Source: Haloimpatiens sp. FM7315 (GTDB lineage: Bacteria > Bacillota > Clostridia > Clostridiales > Clostridiaceae). Taken from it: a DNA stretch of 64,000 nt. The position numbers and the translations under genes were made by a program. The notes under the pieces are model-generated. The model saw nothing but the letters and a program-made list of their open reading frames with translations. It did no database searches and was not told where the DNA came from. The stretch is taken from NCBI GenBank assembly GCA_041861885.1, contig JBGVUE010000001.1, positions 918,001 through 982,000 on the forward strand. The letters are read 5' to 3'. This document shows positions 37,452-48,900 of this stretch, piece by piece; the first letter of the stretch is position 1, and every line of letters starts with the position of its first letter.

Positions 37452-39982
37452 ATGTTTAAAAAATTTAGAAGCAAAATTATAGTTCTGTTATCATTTATCT
37501 GCATTTTTATATTTGCAACATCTTTTAATGTGTATGCAAAAAATAATAAATATAGAATATATGGACAAGACAGAATAAAAACTTCAGTTGAAATAAGCAA
37601 AATTGGATGGGATAAAGGGTCAGATTATATAATAATCGCTGGGGGTTACGATTATGCCGATGCTCTTTCAGGAGCTCCTTTGGCTAAAAAATATAATGCT
37701 CCTATACTACTTACTTCTAAGTCACAGTTAAGTTGTGATACTTTAGCTGAGATTAAAAGATTAAATCCTAAAAACGCAATTATTTTAGGAGGAGAAAGTG
37801 TAATATCTAAAAAAGCTGAATCTCAGCTGAAGGATACTAATATAAAAAGTGTAGAGAGAATATATGGTTCAAATAGATATGAAACTGCATTAAAGGTAGC
37901 TAAAAAAATAGGAAAATGTAATAGTGTATTTTTAACTTCTGGAAAAGATTATGCAGACAGCTTATCTGTAGCTAGTATATCTTCTTATAAAGGATCACCT
38001 ATATTATTTACTAATGGAGTATCTTTAGAGGATGAAGTAAAAAAATATGTAAAAGACAATAATATATCTAAAGTTTACGTAATAGGTGGCAAAAGTGTTA
38101 TATCTGATAAAGTACTAAAGGAATTTAATAATGCTGAAAGGCTATTTGGACAAAACAGATTTGAAACAAATAAAGCCGTAATGGAAAAATTTATTGAAGA
38201 TATAGATTTTGAAAAGATGTACCTTGTAAAAGCAGCAGGGCCTATGGGAAATGAATTTGCAGATGCACTATCTGTAGCACCATTGGCAGCTAAAAACAAC
38301 TCACCTTTAGTTTTGACTTATAAAAAAATTGACAATAATTTAAAGAAATTTTTAGATGAAAATATTATATCAAAAACCCAAATAGTTGCTATAGGTGGAG
38401 AAAAAGTACTTCCAACAAGCATACTAGATGGATTTAATTTGGATTTTAAAGCAATAAATATAGAAAAAGACAATGAAGTATTTGGTGATGAAAAAGAAGT
38501 AAAAAACATAAAAGAAGACGTAGTGGTTTCAGGCAATAATGTAACCTTAAGAAATATTAATATTAAGGGAATTTTAACTTTAGACCCAGGCAAAAAAGGC
38601 AGTGTAAATCTATACAATGTAAATTGTAAATATATAGATATTAAATCTGGAGATAAAAATAGTATTCATTTTTCTAAAGTTTATTCAAAAAAAGTAGAAA
38701 TAGCAAGCGAAGATGATGTAAGACTGGAATTAAAAGATAATTGTAAAATAGAAAATATATACTTAAAATCCAGTGTAACATTGGAAAACCTAAGCGGTTC
38801 TGTAGATAAAGTAGAAATTTCTAGTGTAAAAAATGTAACTTTAGATGGAAAATTTTCTTTTGTAAATATTACAGCAGATGCAAAGGTGAAAGTTACAAAT
38901 AAATCTGTAATTGATAAAATAAATGCTTTTGGAAAAAGTGAAATAGAAGTTGAAAAAGGTGCAGAAGTAAAAAAATTGAGAAAACAAAAGAAGTTAAGAT
39001 AATAGGTGAAGTTAAGGAAATAGTAGAAAATAAAAATAATGAGGAAAAAAAGGACCAAGGATCTAGTTCTGTAGTTGTTGAAGATTGCTTTAAGATAATA
39101 ATAACTAGTGATGAAACTTCAGAAATTAATAAAGATATAAAGCTAGATGATAAAAAGGAAAAAAATGCCTTAGAATACCTTAAGGGAGTTGCTAGCATAG
39201 AAGAAAAGAATGGATTTATAAATGGAATAAATTCTCTAAGGAGTAAACCATTAAAAGCTTTAACCATTGATGAGAGGAAAAGAGGAATACTAGGTTGTGA
39301 TTGGTTTATATATGTAAATGGTGAGAAAAGTCCTACAGGTGTAAAACTAATTTATCCTAAAAAGGGGGATGTAATAAAGTTTATTTATCGTAGCTGGGAT
39401 TGGAAAGATTTAATGGATCCTTCATATCATGGAAATATTCCTATTAAAATAATAGATATACCAGAAAGTGTTAAAGCTGGAGAAAACTTTAGAATTAAAG
39501 TTGAGTGTACTTATTACCCAGTTTATGATGTGGAAGTTAAAGTGGATGGAACATTAGTTACTAGAACAGATATAGATGGCTGGGCTACACTTTCAATAAA
39601 TACTGCAGGAAAACACAAAGTAACTATAGAAAAAGATGGTGGCTCTTACAGTGAATATATAAACGTAGAAGGCAATTCGGGCTCTGGAGACATAGATACA
39701 CCAAAAGTTGTCTTTGAAAATAAAGAGGGGAAATATTCAATCTCTATTTTAAAAAGTAACTTGAACAAAATAGAAGTTAATATAAGCAGTGAAGATGTAA
39801 AATCCAAAGAAGTTATTGCTATAACATTATTTAATGAAAATGATGAACTTTCATATATAGGACAGGCTACTTTAAATGATGGCAAATGCAAATTTAATAC
39901 TTTGTTAGATAAGGGAGTATACAAGGGATATTATAAAGCAAGTAGCGGTAAAAAAATCAACATTGAATTTAAAATTGATTAA
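37452..39982 (+). CDS. CWB2 cell-wall-anchored protein with DUF4430 domain, one frame break
   Basis: This protein has about 843 residues. After a signal peptide (to about 29, NVYAKNN) there are three CWB2 repeats (RIYGQDRIKTS, RIYGSNRYETA, RLFGQNRFETN; about 35-330) for wall binding. A repetitive strand-rich stretch (about 350-510; NNVTLRNINIKGILTL...) resembles a small beta-helix. A DUF4430 domain follows (CDWFIYVNGEKSPTG and KKGDVIKFIYRSWDW, about 550-650), then an Ig-like beta domain (VDGTLVTRTDIDGWATLSI) and a C-terminal beta domain. The frame breaks in the A7 run 38969-38975. Given the riboswitch and ECF neighbours, it is probably the wall-bound corrinoid-binding protein of the operon. 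Confidence 0.75.
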
Positions 39983-40050
39983 TATAAGATTTAAATATCA
40001 ATTTTAAATTATACTAAGGAAAACATTAAAATAAAAATGGAAGTGAGAAT

Positions 40051-40977
40051 ATGCTCACCTATAGAAATAGAAATAGCTTTTTGCAAAAATTACATCCTCT
40101 ATCTGGAGTGCTTCTTATATTTTTATATTTAATTGTATTTATCATTATAGATAATCCCATTTATTTAGCTATAATTTTCAGTTCTTTTTTACTTCTTTCT
40201 TTTATAGATGGAAGTTTGAAGGAATTACTGAATTATGGCAAATTAATTGCCCCTTTTGCCTTTATGATTATAGTGTTAAATCCTATACTTGTTAAAAATG
40301 GACAAACAGTAATTTATGAGGGGAAAATAAATTACCCCTTGCTAGGACCAGTTAGGATAACCCTGGAGGCTACTCTTTATGGACTTCTTACTGGCATTAG
40401 AGTTATATGTGTTACCTTTGTATTTGGATTCGGAAATTTAGTGATTCACCCAGATAGAGCCTTTAGCTATTTTTCCAGGTATTTTAAAAATTCATCACTT
40501 TTAATGAATATGACCATAAGACTTTTTCCAAGTATCATTAAATCTTATGAAAATATAAAATCCATAGAAAAAGTTAGAGGAAACGATATTTCATCTAAAA
40601 ATTTAAAGAAAAGAATAATAAGTTATGGAAATATAATAAACATATTATTTTTATCAAGTATGGAAGACTCTTCGGACATAGCAGAGGCAATGTATTCAAG
40701 GGGATATGGTGTGTCTAGAAAAAGAAATACTTATTTTAAAGAAAAATTTAAACTTAGAGATATGGTTATTATAGGAGTAACTCTTGTAGGTTTTATATAT
40801 CTAAAATTTTTAAGGGACAAGGGACTTACTGAATTGAGTTTTTACCCTTTACTAGAGAATCCTATTAGAAATTTAAACTTATATGGAGGAATATTTTGCG
40901 GAATTCTACTTATACCATCTCTAATAAGTTGGGGGTGGCAGTATGGAAGTTATAAATATAAAAGGAGTAAGTTTTAG
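40051..40977 (+). CDS. ecfT: ECF transporter T component
   Basis: This is the membrane-embedded coupling protein of an energy-coupling-factor importer (308 residues), of the CbiQ/EcfT family. It has several hydrophobic helices and the ATPase-coupling motif MYSRGYGV (Ala/Ser-Arg-Gly type) near residue 223, with the preceding VRGND element. It overlaps the start of the ATPase gene by 35 bases. Together with the A-A and S genes it makes a complete, dedicated (group I) importer. Confidence 0.88.
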   Translation: MLTYRNRNSFLQKLHPLSGVLLIFLYLIVFIIIDNPIYLAIIFSSFLLLSFIDGSLKELLNYGKLIAPFAFMIIVLNPILVKNGQTVIYEGKINYPLLGPVRITLEATLYGLLTGIRVICVTFVFGFGNLVIHPDRAFSYFSRYFKNSSLLMNMTIRLFPSIIKSYENIKSIEKVRGNDISSKNLKKRIISYGNIINILFLSSMEDSSDIAEAMYSRGYGVSRKRNTYFKEKFKLRDMVIIGVTLVGFIYLKFLRDKGLTELSFYPLLENPIRNLNLYGGIFCGILLIPSLISWGWQYGSYKYKRSKF

Positions 40978-42622
40978 TTATCCTGAAAGCAAAAAAAGCT
41001 ATAAATAATATAAATTTAAAGATTAATGAGGGGGAATTTGTGCTTATAGTTGGTCCTTCTGGATGTGGAAAATCTACACTTATTAGACTTATTAATAGAC
41101 TTGTACCGGATTTTTATGGTGGACTTATAGAAGGAGAGGTTTATTTAAAAGGCAATAATGTAGAAAAGATGAGTAGAATTCAAATAGTAAAAAACGTTGG
41201 TATGGTTTATCAGCATCCAGAAAAGCAAATTATATTGCAAGATGTAGAAAGAGAGATAGCTTTTGGACTTGAAAATTTAAATGTAGATATTAACACTATG
41301 AAGAGAAATGTAGCAGAAGTTATATCCTTATTAGGTTTAACTGGAATAAAGAATAAAAAAACTGATGAAATTTCTGGTGGAGAAAAGCAAAGAGTTGCTA
41401 TAGCTTCAGTAGTTTCAATGGACCCAGATATTATTATTTTAGATGAACCTATATCTCAGTTAGATCCAATTGCAGCTGAGGAAATCTTGAATTCTATTAA
41501 GAGATTGAATAATGAGTTTGGCAAAACTGTTATTTTAGTTGAACAGAGATTAGATAAATGCTTTTTATTGGCAGATAGAATAATATATATGGAAAAAGGA
41601 TCTATTATTGCAGAAAGTACAGGAAAGAATATTCCAAGAAACATTGATAAGAGATATCATTTGCCTAGTTTGACTTATATTTTCAAAAAAGCAGGTGCAA
41701 AGACTTTACCTTTAAGTGTTAAAGAGGGAAGAAGGCTCCTTGACAATGTGGATGTAGATAAATTTAAGTCACTGAAGAAAGAAAGCTCTGAAGATGAAGA
41801 CAGCTATGAAAATGAAGAACTAAAAGATGAATCTTTAAAAGAGAAAATTTATGAGAAGATAGTTGAAGTTAAGAAATTGAATTTTTCTTATGAAAAGGGA
41901 AAAGAAACGTTAAAAGATATAAATTTTAGCTTAAATAAAAAAGATGTAATGTGTGTTATGGGAGAAAACGGAGCGGGCAAAAGCACATTGTTTAAAATTT
42001 TAGCTGGGATTATAAGAAATTACAAGGGAAATATTTTAATAAATAATCAAAATATAAAATCATTAAAATTAGAGGATTTAATAGAAAAGATAGGATATTT
42101 ATCTCAAAATCCTAACGATTATTTTGGAAGAGATACTGTGTTTAATGAAGTTTCATATACTTTAAAAAATATAGGTAAGTACAGTGAAAAAAAGTTATGA
42201 GTACTTTAAATGAGTTAGATCTTTTAGAGCTTAAGGATAGAAACCCTAGAGACTTAAGTGGTGGAGAAAAGCAGAGAGTAGCCATAGCTTGTACTTTAGT
42301 TGTAAGCCCTGAGGTTCTTATATTGGATGAACCAACTAGAGGTATGGATGCTATTGCAAAAGAAAATTTAGGAAAATTAATTAAAGAATTAAGTAGTATA
42401 GGAAAGACAATAATTTTAATAACTCATGATATTGATTTTGCTTCTGATTACTGCAATAGAGCTATGATTTTGTTTAATGGAGAAATAGTTGCAAGAGGTA
42501 AATCCCAGGATATAATTTATGATTCTATATACTATTCATCACAAATTGCAAAGCTTTTTAAAAATAAAGCAAAAGTAATAAAATCACAAGATGCTTTTGA
42601 GATATTGAAGGTGATTATGTGA
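40943..42622 (+). CDS. ecfA: ECF transporter duplicated ATPase (A-A fusion), two frame breaks
   Basis: This protein of about 560 residues has two ABC ATPase domains. The first carries Walker A GPSGCGKST, signature EISGGEKQRVA and Walker B IIILDEP. The second carries GENGAGKST, DLSGGEKQRVA and VLILDEP. An acidic/Lys linker joins them. It begins MEVINIKGVSFSYPES at ATG 40943, inside the end of ecfT. The frame is lost in A7 40991-40997, where either one base is extra or two are missing, unlike other breaks here. It is lost again in A7 42187-42193 (one missing). Both are probably sequence errors. It energises import of the S-component substrate. Confidence 0.85.
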
Positions 42623-43311
42623 AGAAAAAACTTAGATTTGGCCCAATTATAATACTTTTATATATTATCTTTATTTTAGCCATAACTTATTTAGATGTTG
42701 GAGTAGAAAGGGCAGTTACAATATCTACAATATTTTTACTTTTTACCTTCTTTGGACTCTTTGAGACAAAAGAAATAGATTCGAGAACCATGGCAGCAGT
42801 AGCTACTTTGTCAGCTTTAGGTGGAGCTTTAAGAGTTCCTTTTGCCTGTATACCAGGTTTTCAACCTGTAACTTTTATTTGTGCAGTTACGGGATACACT
42901 CTAGGACCTGTAAATGGATTTATGGTAGGGGCTATGAGTGCTTTTATATCAAATTTCTTTTTAGGACATGGACCCTGGACCCTTTGGCAAATGATGGGGT
43001 GGGGACTATGTGCAGTGTTTTTCGGAGTGTTTAAAAAGTATATAAATAAATTAGGAATTAAAGGTTTTATATTCTTTTGTACTTTATGGGGATATGTATA
43101 TGGAACCATACTAAATCAATGGTATATATTAGAATTCATGAGACCTGTAACATTTAAGCTCATTGTTACAGGAAATATTTTAAGTTTTTGGCATGATACA
43201 TCTCATGCAATTGGAAACTTTATATTTGCTTCTGTGTTTGGAAGGAGTTTTATAGAGGTTTTAGTTAGATATAATAGGAAAAATCACGTTATAAGAATTA
43301 GAACTAAGTAA
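42619..43311 (+). CDS. ECF transporter substrate-binding (S) component, probably corrinoid
   Basis: This is a 230-residue integral membrane protein of the ECF S-component type with about six helices. Characteristic segments are AAVATLSALGGALRVPFACIP, VTGYTLGPVNGFMVGAMSAFISNFFLGHGPWTLWQMMGWG and HDTSHAIGNF. The GTG/ATG overlap with ecfA (4 bases) shows translational coupling. The substrate is not identifiable from the sequence alone. The cobalamin riboswitch makes a cobalamin or corrinoid precursor the best guess. Confidence 0.82.
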   Translation: MKKKLRFGPIIILLYIIFILAITYLDVGVERAVTISTIFLLFTFFGLFETKEIDSRTMAAVATLSALGGALRVPFACIPGFQPVTFICAVTGYTLGPVNGFMVGAMSAFISNFFLGHGPWTLWQMMGWGLCAVFFGVFKKYINKLGIKGFIFFCTLWGYVYGTILNQWYILEFMRPVTFKLIVTGNILSFWHDTSHAIGNFIFASVFGRSFIEVLVRYNRKNHVIRIRTK

Positions 43312-43346
43312 AAAAATAAATACATAACAGTGGAAGGGGAGTAATT

Positions 43347-45955
43347 ATGAATAAGAAAATTAAACAGTTTTTGTCAGCTATTATTATTTTTTTAATGACA
43401 TTTACTAATGTTAATTTTGGATTCCTTAATACAAATAAGGTTATGGCACAGGAAAACAGTAATAAAAGTACTAATGGTGAAAATTATCAAAATAAAGAAG
43501 AGACTAAAATTCAAGGTAGCACAATTAATTCTGTAATAAATGGAGTAATTGATTATTACAATGAAGAGCATTTTTTAAAGAATCAAGGACAATTACAAAA
43601 TTATGAATACTCAGCTATGTATAGAGCAGGAGCTGATTTAAAAAGAAGTCTTGGTATTTAGATGAAAAATATCAAACAAAATACGATAAAGAATGGAAAT
43701 GTTTAGGAACAAAAGTAAACCAAAGTACAGTACTTTTGGATTTAGAAAAGAATCCTAATGATTTTGAAGGAAGAAATTTAATTAATGAAATAGCTAAAGA
43801 AGTAGATGAAAATACAAGTTTCTTTTCTCAAATAGATATTAAGGCAGTAATTACACTAGATGAATATAATATGAAGTTTAAAGAAAAAACTGTGAACTAC
43901 AATACTCAAAATGCAGTACAAGGAGTTTTAAAGGCACAGTGTGAGGATGGTGGATTTAAAGAAAGAAGATCATCATCACCTATAAATACAGCCTATGCTA
44001 TAAAATACTTAAGTAGGCATAAGGACATTAAAGGTGCAAATGAGGCTATAGTAAAGGGCGTCAATTATTTGCATAAGCTTCAAAAGGAAGATGGAGGAAT
44101 TTACGAAGCAACATTTATAACTGGATACAGTGCAGAAGTAATTAGCGGATTATTGGCTGCAGGTGAAGATTTAAAATCTGAAAAGTGGACAAAAGCTTCA
44201 GGAAAGAATCCAGTAGACTCCTTATTTACTTTGTGGAAACAAAATAATTCCTTTGATAATAAAGAAGGGGAAAGTTCAAATAACAGAGGATGGCTAGAAG
44301 CTACTTGGAAAGCTTTCTACACTTTGGTAGACCTTAAAAAAGCAGGTTATGGAGATTATTTAGTAAAAGGAATAGATATAAATAAATATGGAAAAGGCAA
44401 TGAAGAGGAGCTAGAAGAAAAAACCTGTAAAGTAAATGTATCTATAGTTTTACCTAAGGCTGAAGGTTATGATGTTTTAATAAAACCTAAAGAAGTAGTT
44501 ATAAGTAATAAAAAACATAAAAATGGCTTTACAGCATTAGGTTCATTAGAAGCTACTACAAGTCTATATGAGCTTTCAGGAAAAATGGTTACATCTATAT
44601 TTGGATATGAAAATAAGGGCCAAAATGGATGGATTTACAGTGTAAATGGAAATGTTCCAAGTATAATGCCTCAAGATATGGATGTAAAACCAGGAGATAA
44701 AATTATATGGTATTATTCCATGAATGGAATAAGTGGTAAAGTTCCTTCTTGGGAAGAATTAACGGGAACTATAATTAATGTTGAAAAAATAGATTATGAC
44801 AAAACTATAAGGGAAACAGCAGATAAAGTTGTAGAAAAAATACTTAAGGGAAATTTAGAATTTGATTGGTATGCTTTAGCATTAAACAAATTAGGTAAAA
44901 AAGTTCCAGATACTATGCTAAGTAGTATGAGTAAAAAAGTTAAAGATGCTAAGGGAATATTTGACAAGGAAACTGATTATGAAAAATTGGTAATATGTAT
45001 GTTAGCAGCAGGTGGAGATCCTACAAATGTAGATTCTTATAATTTAGTGGATAAAATATATAATTCAACTATGTCTCAAGGCTTAAATGCATATATATTT
45101 GGACTTATAGCATTAGACTCAGGAAATTATGAAATACCTAAAGATGCAAAATTTACTAGGTCAAAAATAATAAGATATATTTTAAGAGCAAAAACAGAAG
45201 ATGGAGGATGGACATATTCTGGTTTTAAAGCAGATGTTGATATGACTGCTATGGCCATAACTGCTCTTGCACCTTATTATAACTTAAGAGAGGATGTAAA
45301 AGAGGCTATAGATAATGCAGTTAAGCTTCTTTCTAAGCTTCAAACAGAAAATGGTGGATATATAAGCTGGGATAAAGAAAATTCTTGTAGTGCGGCTACA
45401 GTAATGGTGGCCCTATGTACTTTGAAAATTGACCCAATTAAAGATGTTAGATTTGTAAAAAAGGGCAAAAACCTAGTGGATTCATTAATGACTTTTATTA
45501 CTAAGGATGGAGATGGTTTTGGATACATTAATGATAAGCTAGACGATTTTTCAACAGAACAGGTTTTAAGAGCTTTTGCTTCATACAATGCATTTAAAGA
45601 AAACAGTTTATTATACAAAATAGACAAAGTAAATAAAGGAAAAATGGAAGTAGAAGATATAACAGATAAAAAAGAATTTAAATTAGGTTCTTTGGAAAAG
45701 ATCAAGGTTAAAGTTACTAATAATTCAAATGCTTTAAAAAATGCAACCCTTGTAATGGCATTATTTGATGAAAATGAAAGATTAATAGATTATGTATCTG
45801 TTAAGAGAAAGCTAAAAGCTGGAGATATAGTAGAGTTAGAGGGCGGATTAAAGATGCCACAAAATGGAAAATACAATGTTAGAGCTTTTGTATGGGAGGA
45901 TATAAATGAATTGAATCCTCTAACAGAAGTAATCTCTGTTCCTGTTTTAAAGTAA
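43347..45955 (+). CDS. secreted alpha/alpha-toroid + DUF4430 protein (transcobalamin-like), one frame break
   Basis: This protein has about 870 residues. The signal peptide ends near NKVMAQEN. Toroid-type repeats follow, as in prenyltransferase/squalene cyclase and transcobalamin folds (NTAYAIKYLSRHKD, KEDGGIYEATFITGYSAEVISGLLAAGED), about 60-330. A DUF4430 domain comes next (KMVTSIFGYENKGQNGWIYSVNG, KPGDKIIWYYS; about 358-465), then a second toroid set (KTEDGGWTYSGFKADVDMTAMAITAL, TENGGYISW) to about 730, and a C-terminal beta domain (FKLGSLEKIKVKVTNNS). The frame breaks in A5 43640-43644. A corrinoid-binding role is inferred from architecture and operon. No wall anchor is seen. Confidence 0.78.
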
Positions 45956-45998
45956 TAAAATAGTAAATAATATTTTGCTTAATGGAAGGTGAAAAATC

Positions 45999-48900
45999 GT
46001 GAAGAAACATGTATTTAAAAAAATAATGTCTTTTTTCATTGCTTTTATGATGATTTTTTCTGGAATTAACATAAATGTCTTATGCTCAAATAAGGTTTTA
46101 GCAGAAGAAATTAAAGAGCAAAGTGTAAATGTAAATGATGCTATAAGTGTTATGGTAAATTATTTTAACACTAAGTATTATAGAGAAAAAGGTGGAAAAC
46201 TTGAAGGAAAGCAGTATGCAGCTATGTTTAAAGCTTCAGCAGATTTTTCCTTGAAAAGTTGGACAGTCAGTGAAAGAATACCTAAAATAGGTAATTACGA
46301 CTCTTTAGAGTCTCTTGGAGGAAAAGCTGACCAAAGTTTAATACTACTAGAGGTAGGAAAAGACCCTTCAGATTATGAAAATAGAAATTTAATAAATGAA
46401 ATAGTAGAGGGATTGAGGGAAACTACTAGTGCTAAATTTATTATAAACGAAATGAAAGCAATGATTGCTGTTGATAGATTTAACAGTAAATACAGTGATA
46501 AGAAAGTAAGCTATGATCCGTCAAAACTTTTAAAAATGGTAATAAGCACCCAAAAGGAAGATGGCTGCGTAGATAATTCTGTAGGGAATACAGCCTATGC
46601 TATAGATTTATTTTCTAAGCATGAAGATGTAGAGGGAGTAATTGAAGCTAAAAAGAAGGCAGTTGATTATTTAAAAAGTAGCATTAAGGAAAATGGAGCC
46701 ATTTATAGTAAAAGTTTTTATACTACTAATCAAGGAGAGGTAGTTAAAGGGTTACTAAATGCTGGGGAAGATGTTACATCAGATTCCTGGACTAAAGATG
46801 GAAAATCTATAGTAGAGGGAATGTTTAAAGTATGGGATGGTAAAATTTTTAAAAGAAGCTATGGTGGAGAAGATAGTTATACTGCTTATACTGAAATTTT
46901 AAGCACACTAGGAGATTTAAAAAACAAAGGTTACGGAGAGTATATTTTAAAAGGAGTTAAGTTCCATAACCTAGTAAATCCTGAAAAACCAAAAGAAGAG
47001 CCAAAAGAAATAGGAGTTAATGTAAGAGTTAGAGTAGAGGGAATGAAAGAAACATTATATGATGAAAATGTAAGTTTAAAAGATGAGGTTTATGCCAAGG
47101 ATTTAGTTAAAAATTCTATAGGTGAAAAAAATGCCCTAGGCATAGATTCGAATTTTTTAACTGGAATTTTTGGTGAAAAGGCCACAAACTCTGCAGGATG
47201 GATGTATTATTTTATAGATAAAGATGGAAATATTTTCGAGCCATCAAATATGTTAAATAAGCAAGAACTTAAAGATGATAAGGGAAATTACTACAAAGAA
47301 ATGGTTTGGTATATGGCAAAATGGAATGACGGTATTACCTGTATTCCAATTATAACTGTAGATCATAAAGAAAATAACTATAAAATAAATGTTAAAGAAC
47401 AAAATACAATGATGCAAATTGACAAAAGGCCATGTAAAGAGGCTAATGTTAAGGTTGAAGGTGTTGGAGAATATAAGACAGATGAAAATGGACAAGTAAA
47501 TTTTAGAATTACTAAAGGAAAGCATAAGGTTTATGTATATAAAAATTTAAAAGATTCAGAGGATAAAGAATATCCTGCTATAGTAAGACAGAACTTTACT
47601 TTAGTTGGAGAAGAGTCTGAAACTGAAAACAAAATAGAAGATATTATTAAGGATTTAAAAAAGTATTATGATAATAAGGAATTGAATTATTTAAATGCTA
47701 TGTCCTTTAATCATTTAAATAAAAATGAAAAAACTCAGTTTAAATTACAAGATTCTGATAATGCAGCTGCTGTAGCTGACAATATTATGGGGATAATAGC
47801 AATAGGAAAAAATCCATATAATTATGATAATAAGAATTTTGTGAAAAAGCTATTAGATGGAAGTAAAGATAATGGAAGATTTGTTTTAAATATAAATGAT
47901 GAAGATTCTGTTACAGCTTTAGCAGAAAGCATAATTGCCTTAGATATGGCAAAGGCAAAGTATAATGTGGAGAAGTCATTAAAAGAATTAATAAATATGG
48001 CTAATGAAAAAAAGATTTCTGATGTTGAAAGTATAACTAAAGTCTTAATGGCTCTATCAAAACATAGAGAAGCAAGAGGAGCAAAAGATTTAATTGATTT
48101 AGGTTTAAAAAATTTATCGGAAAAACAGTTAGAAGGTGGAGGCTTTGATTATTCAGAAATAGGTAATAGTCCATATTCTACAGCTCCAGTTATTCAAACA
48201 TTAATTGCTTTAGGAGAAGATCCTTTAGGAGAAAAATGGAGTAAAGGTGGAAAAAATCCTTTTAATGCTCTTTGTGCTTTGAAAATAGCAGGAAAAGGTT
48301 TTGAAATTGCAGAAGGTATGGGTGAAGAAGATAGTACAGCAACAGATTTAGCTTTTGCAGCTTTTACTGATATATTAAAACAGCAATCTATGTACTGGAA
48401 TTTTGAATTTAACGTAGAGGAACCTAAGAATTATGAAAAAATAATTAATGGTGAAGTAGAAGATATTAAAAGCTTTTTAAAGGATGAGGCAAAATATGGT
48501 TTCTATGCCGCAGTAAACTTGAATTTAATAGGAATTGAGAAAGAGGATATAGCCAAAAAAATAGAACTTAAAAGCAAAGAAACAAATATTATGTTTAGTG
48601 CTATGGATGTAATGTCTATTGTATCCATGGGAGAAAATCCTAGAAATTACAAAGGTAAAGACTATGTAAAAGATTTATTAGAGTCTAATAAAACTGAAAA
48701 GGACATTGATTTTAAAGAGTGTTTGTATAGCTTATTGGCTCTTAATATGGTTTCAGAAAAATCCGAAAATATAAACCCTGTATTAAATAATTTAGTGGAT
48801 AATTATAATAAAGGATATGCGAGTGGTGTTGCAGAAAAAGCTCTTTTGATTACTGCACTTTCTCCTTATAAGGAAAAAAGTGATATAAAGAAGATTATTG

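Noticed and set aside
38318..39267. Several overlapping antisense open frames
   Set aside because: They are rich in Phe/Ser/Leu from reading Lys/Glu/Asn-rich codons backwards, lack ribosome sites, and lie opposite recognised domains.
42619..43311. Assigning the S component as biotin, riboflavin or folate specific
   Set aside because: I see no family-specific motif for these; only the riboswitch context indicates a substrate.
47253..47525. Antisense 90-codon frame inside the triple-toroid gene
   Set aside because: No ribosome site, low-complexity hydrophobic translation, full overlap with a well-supported coding sequence.
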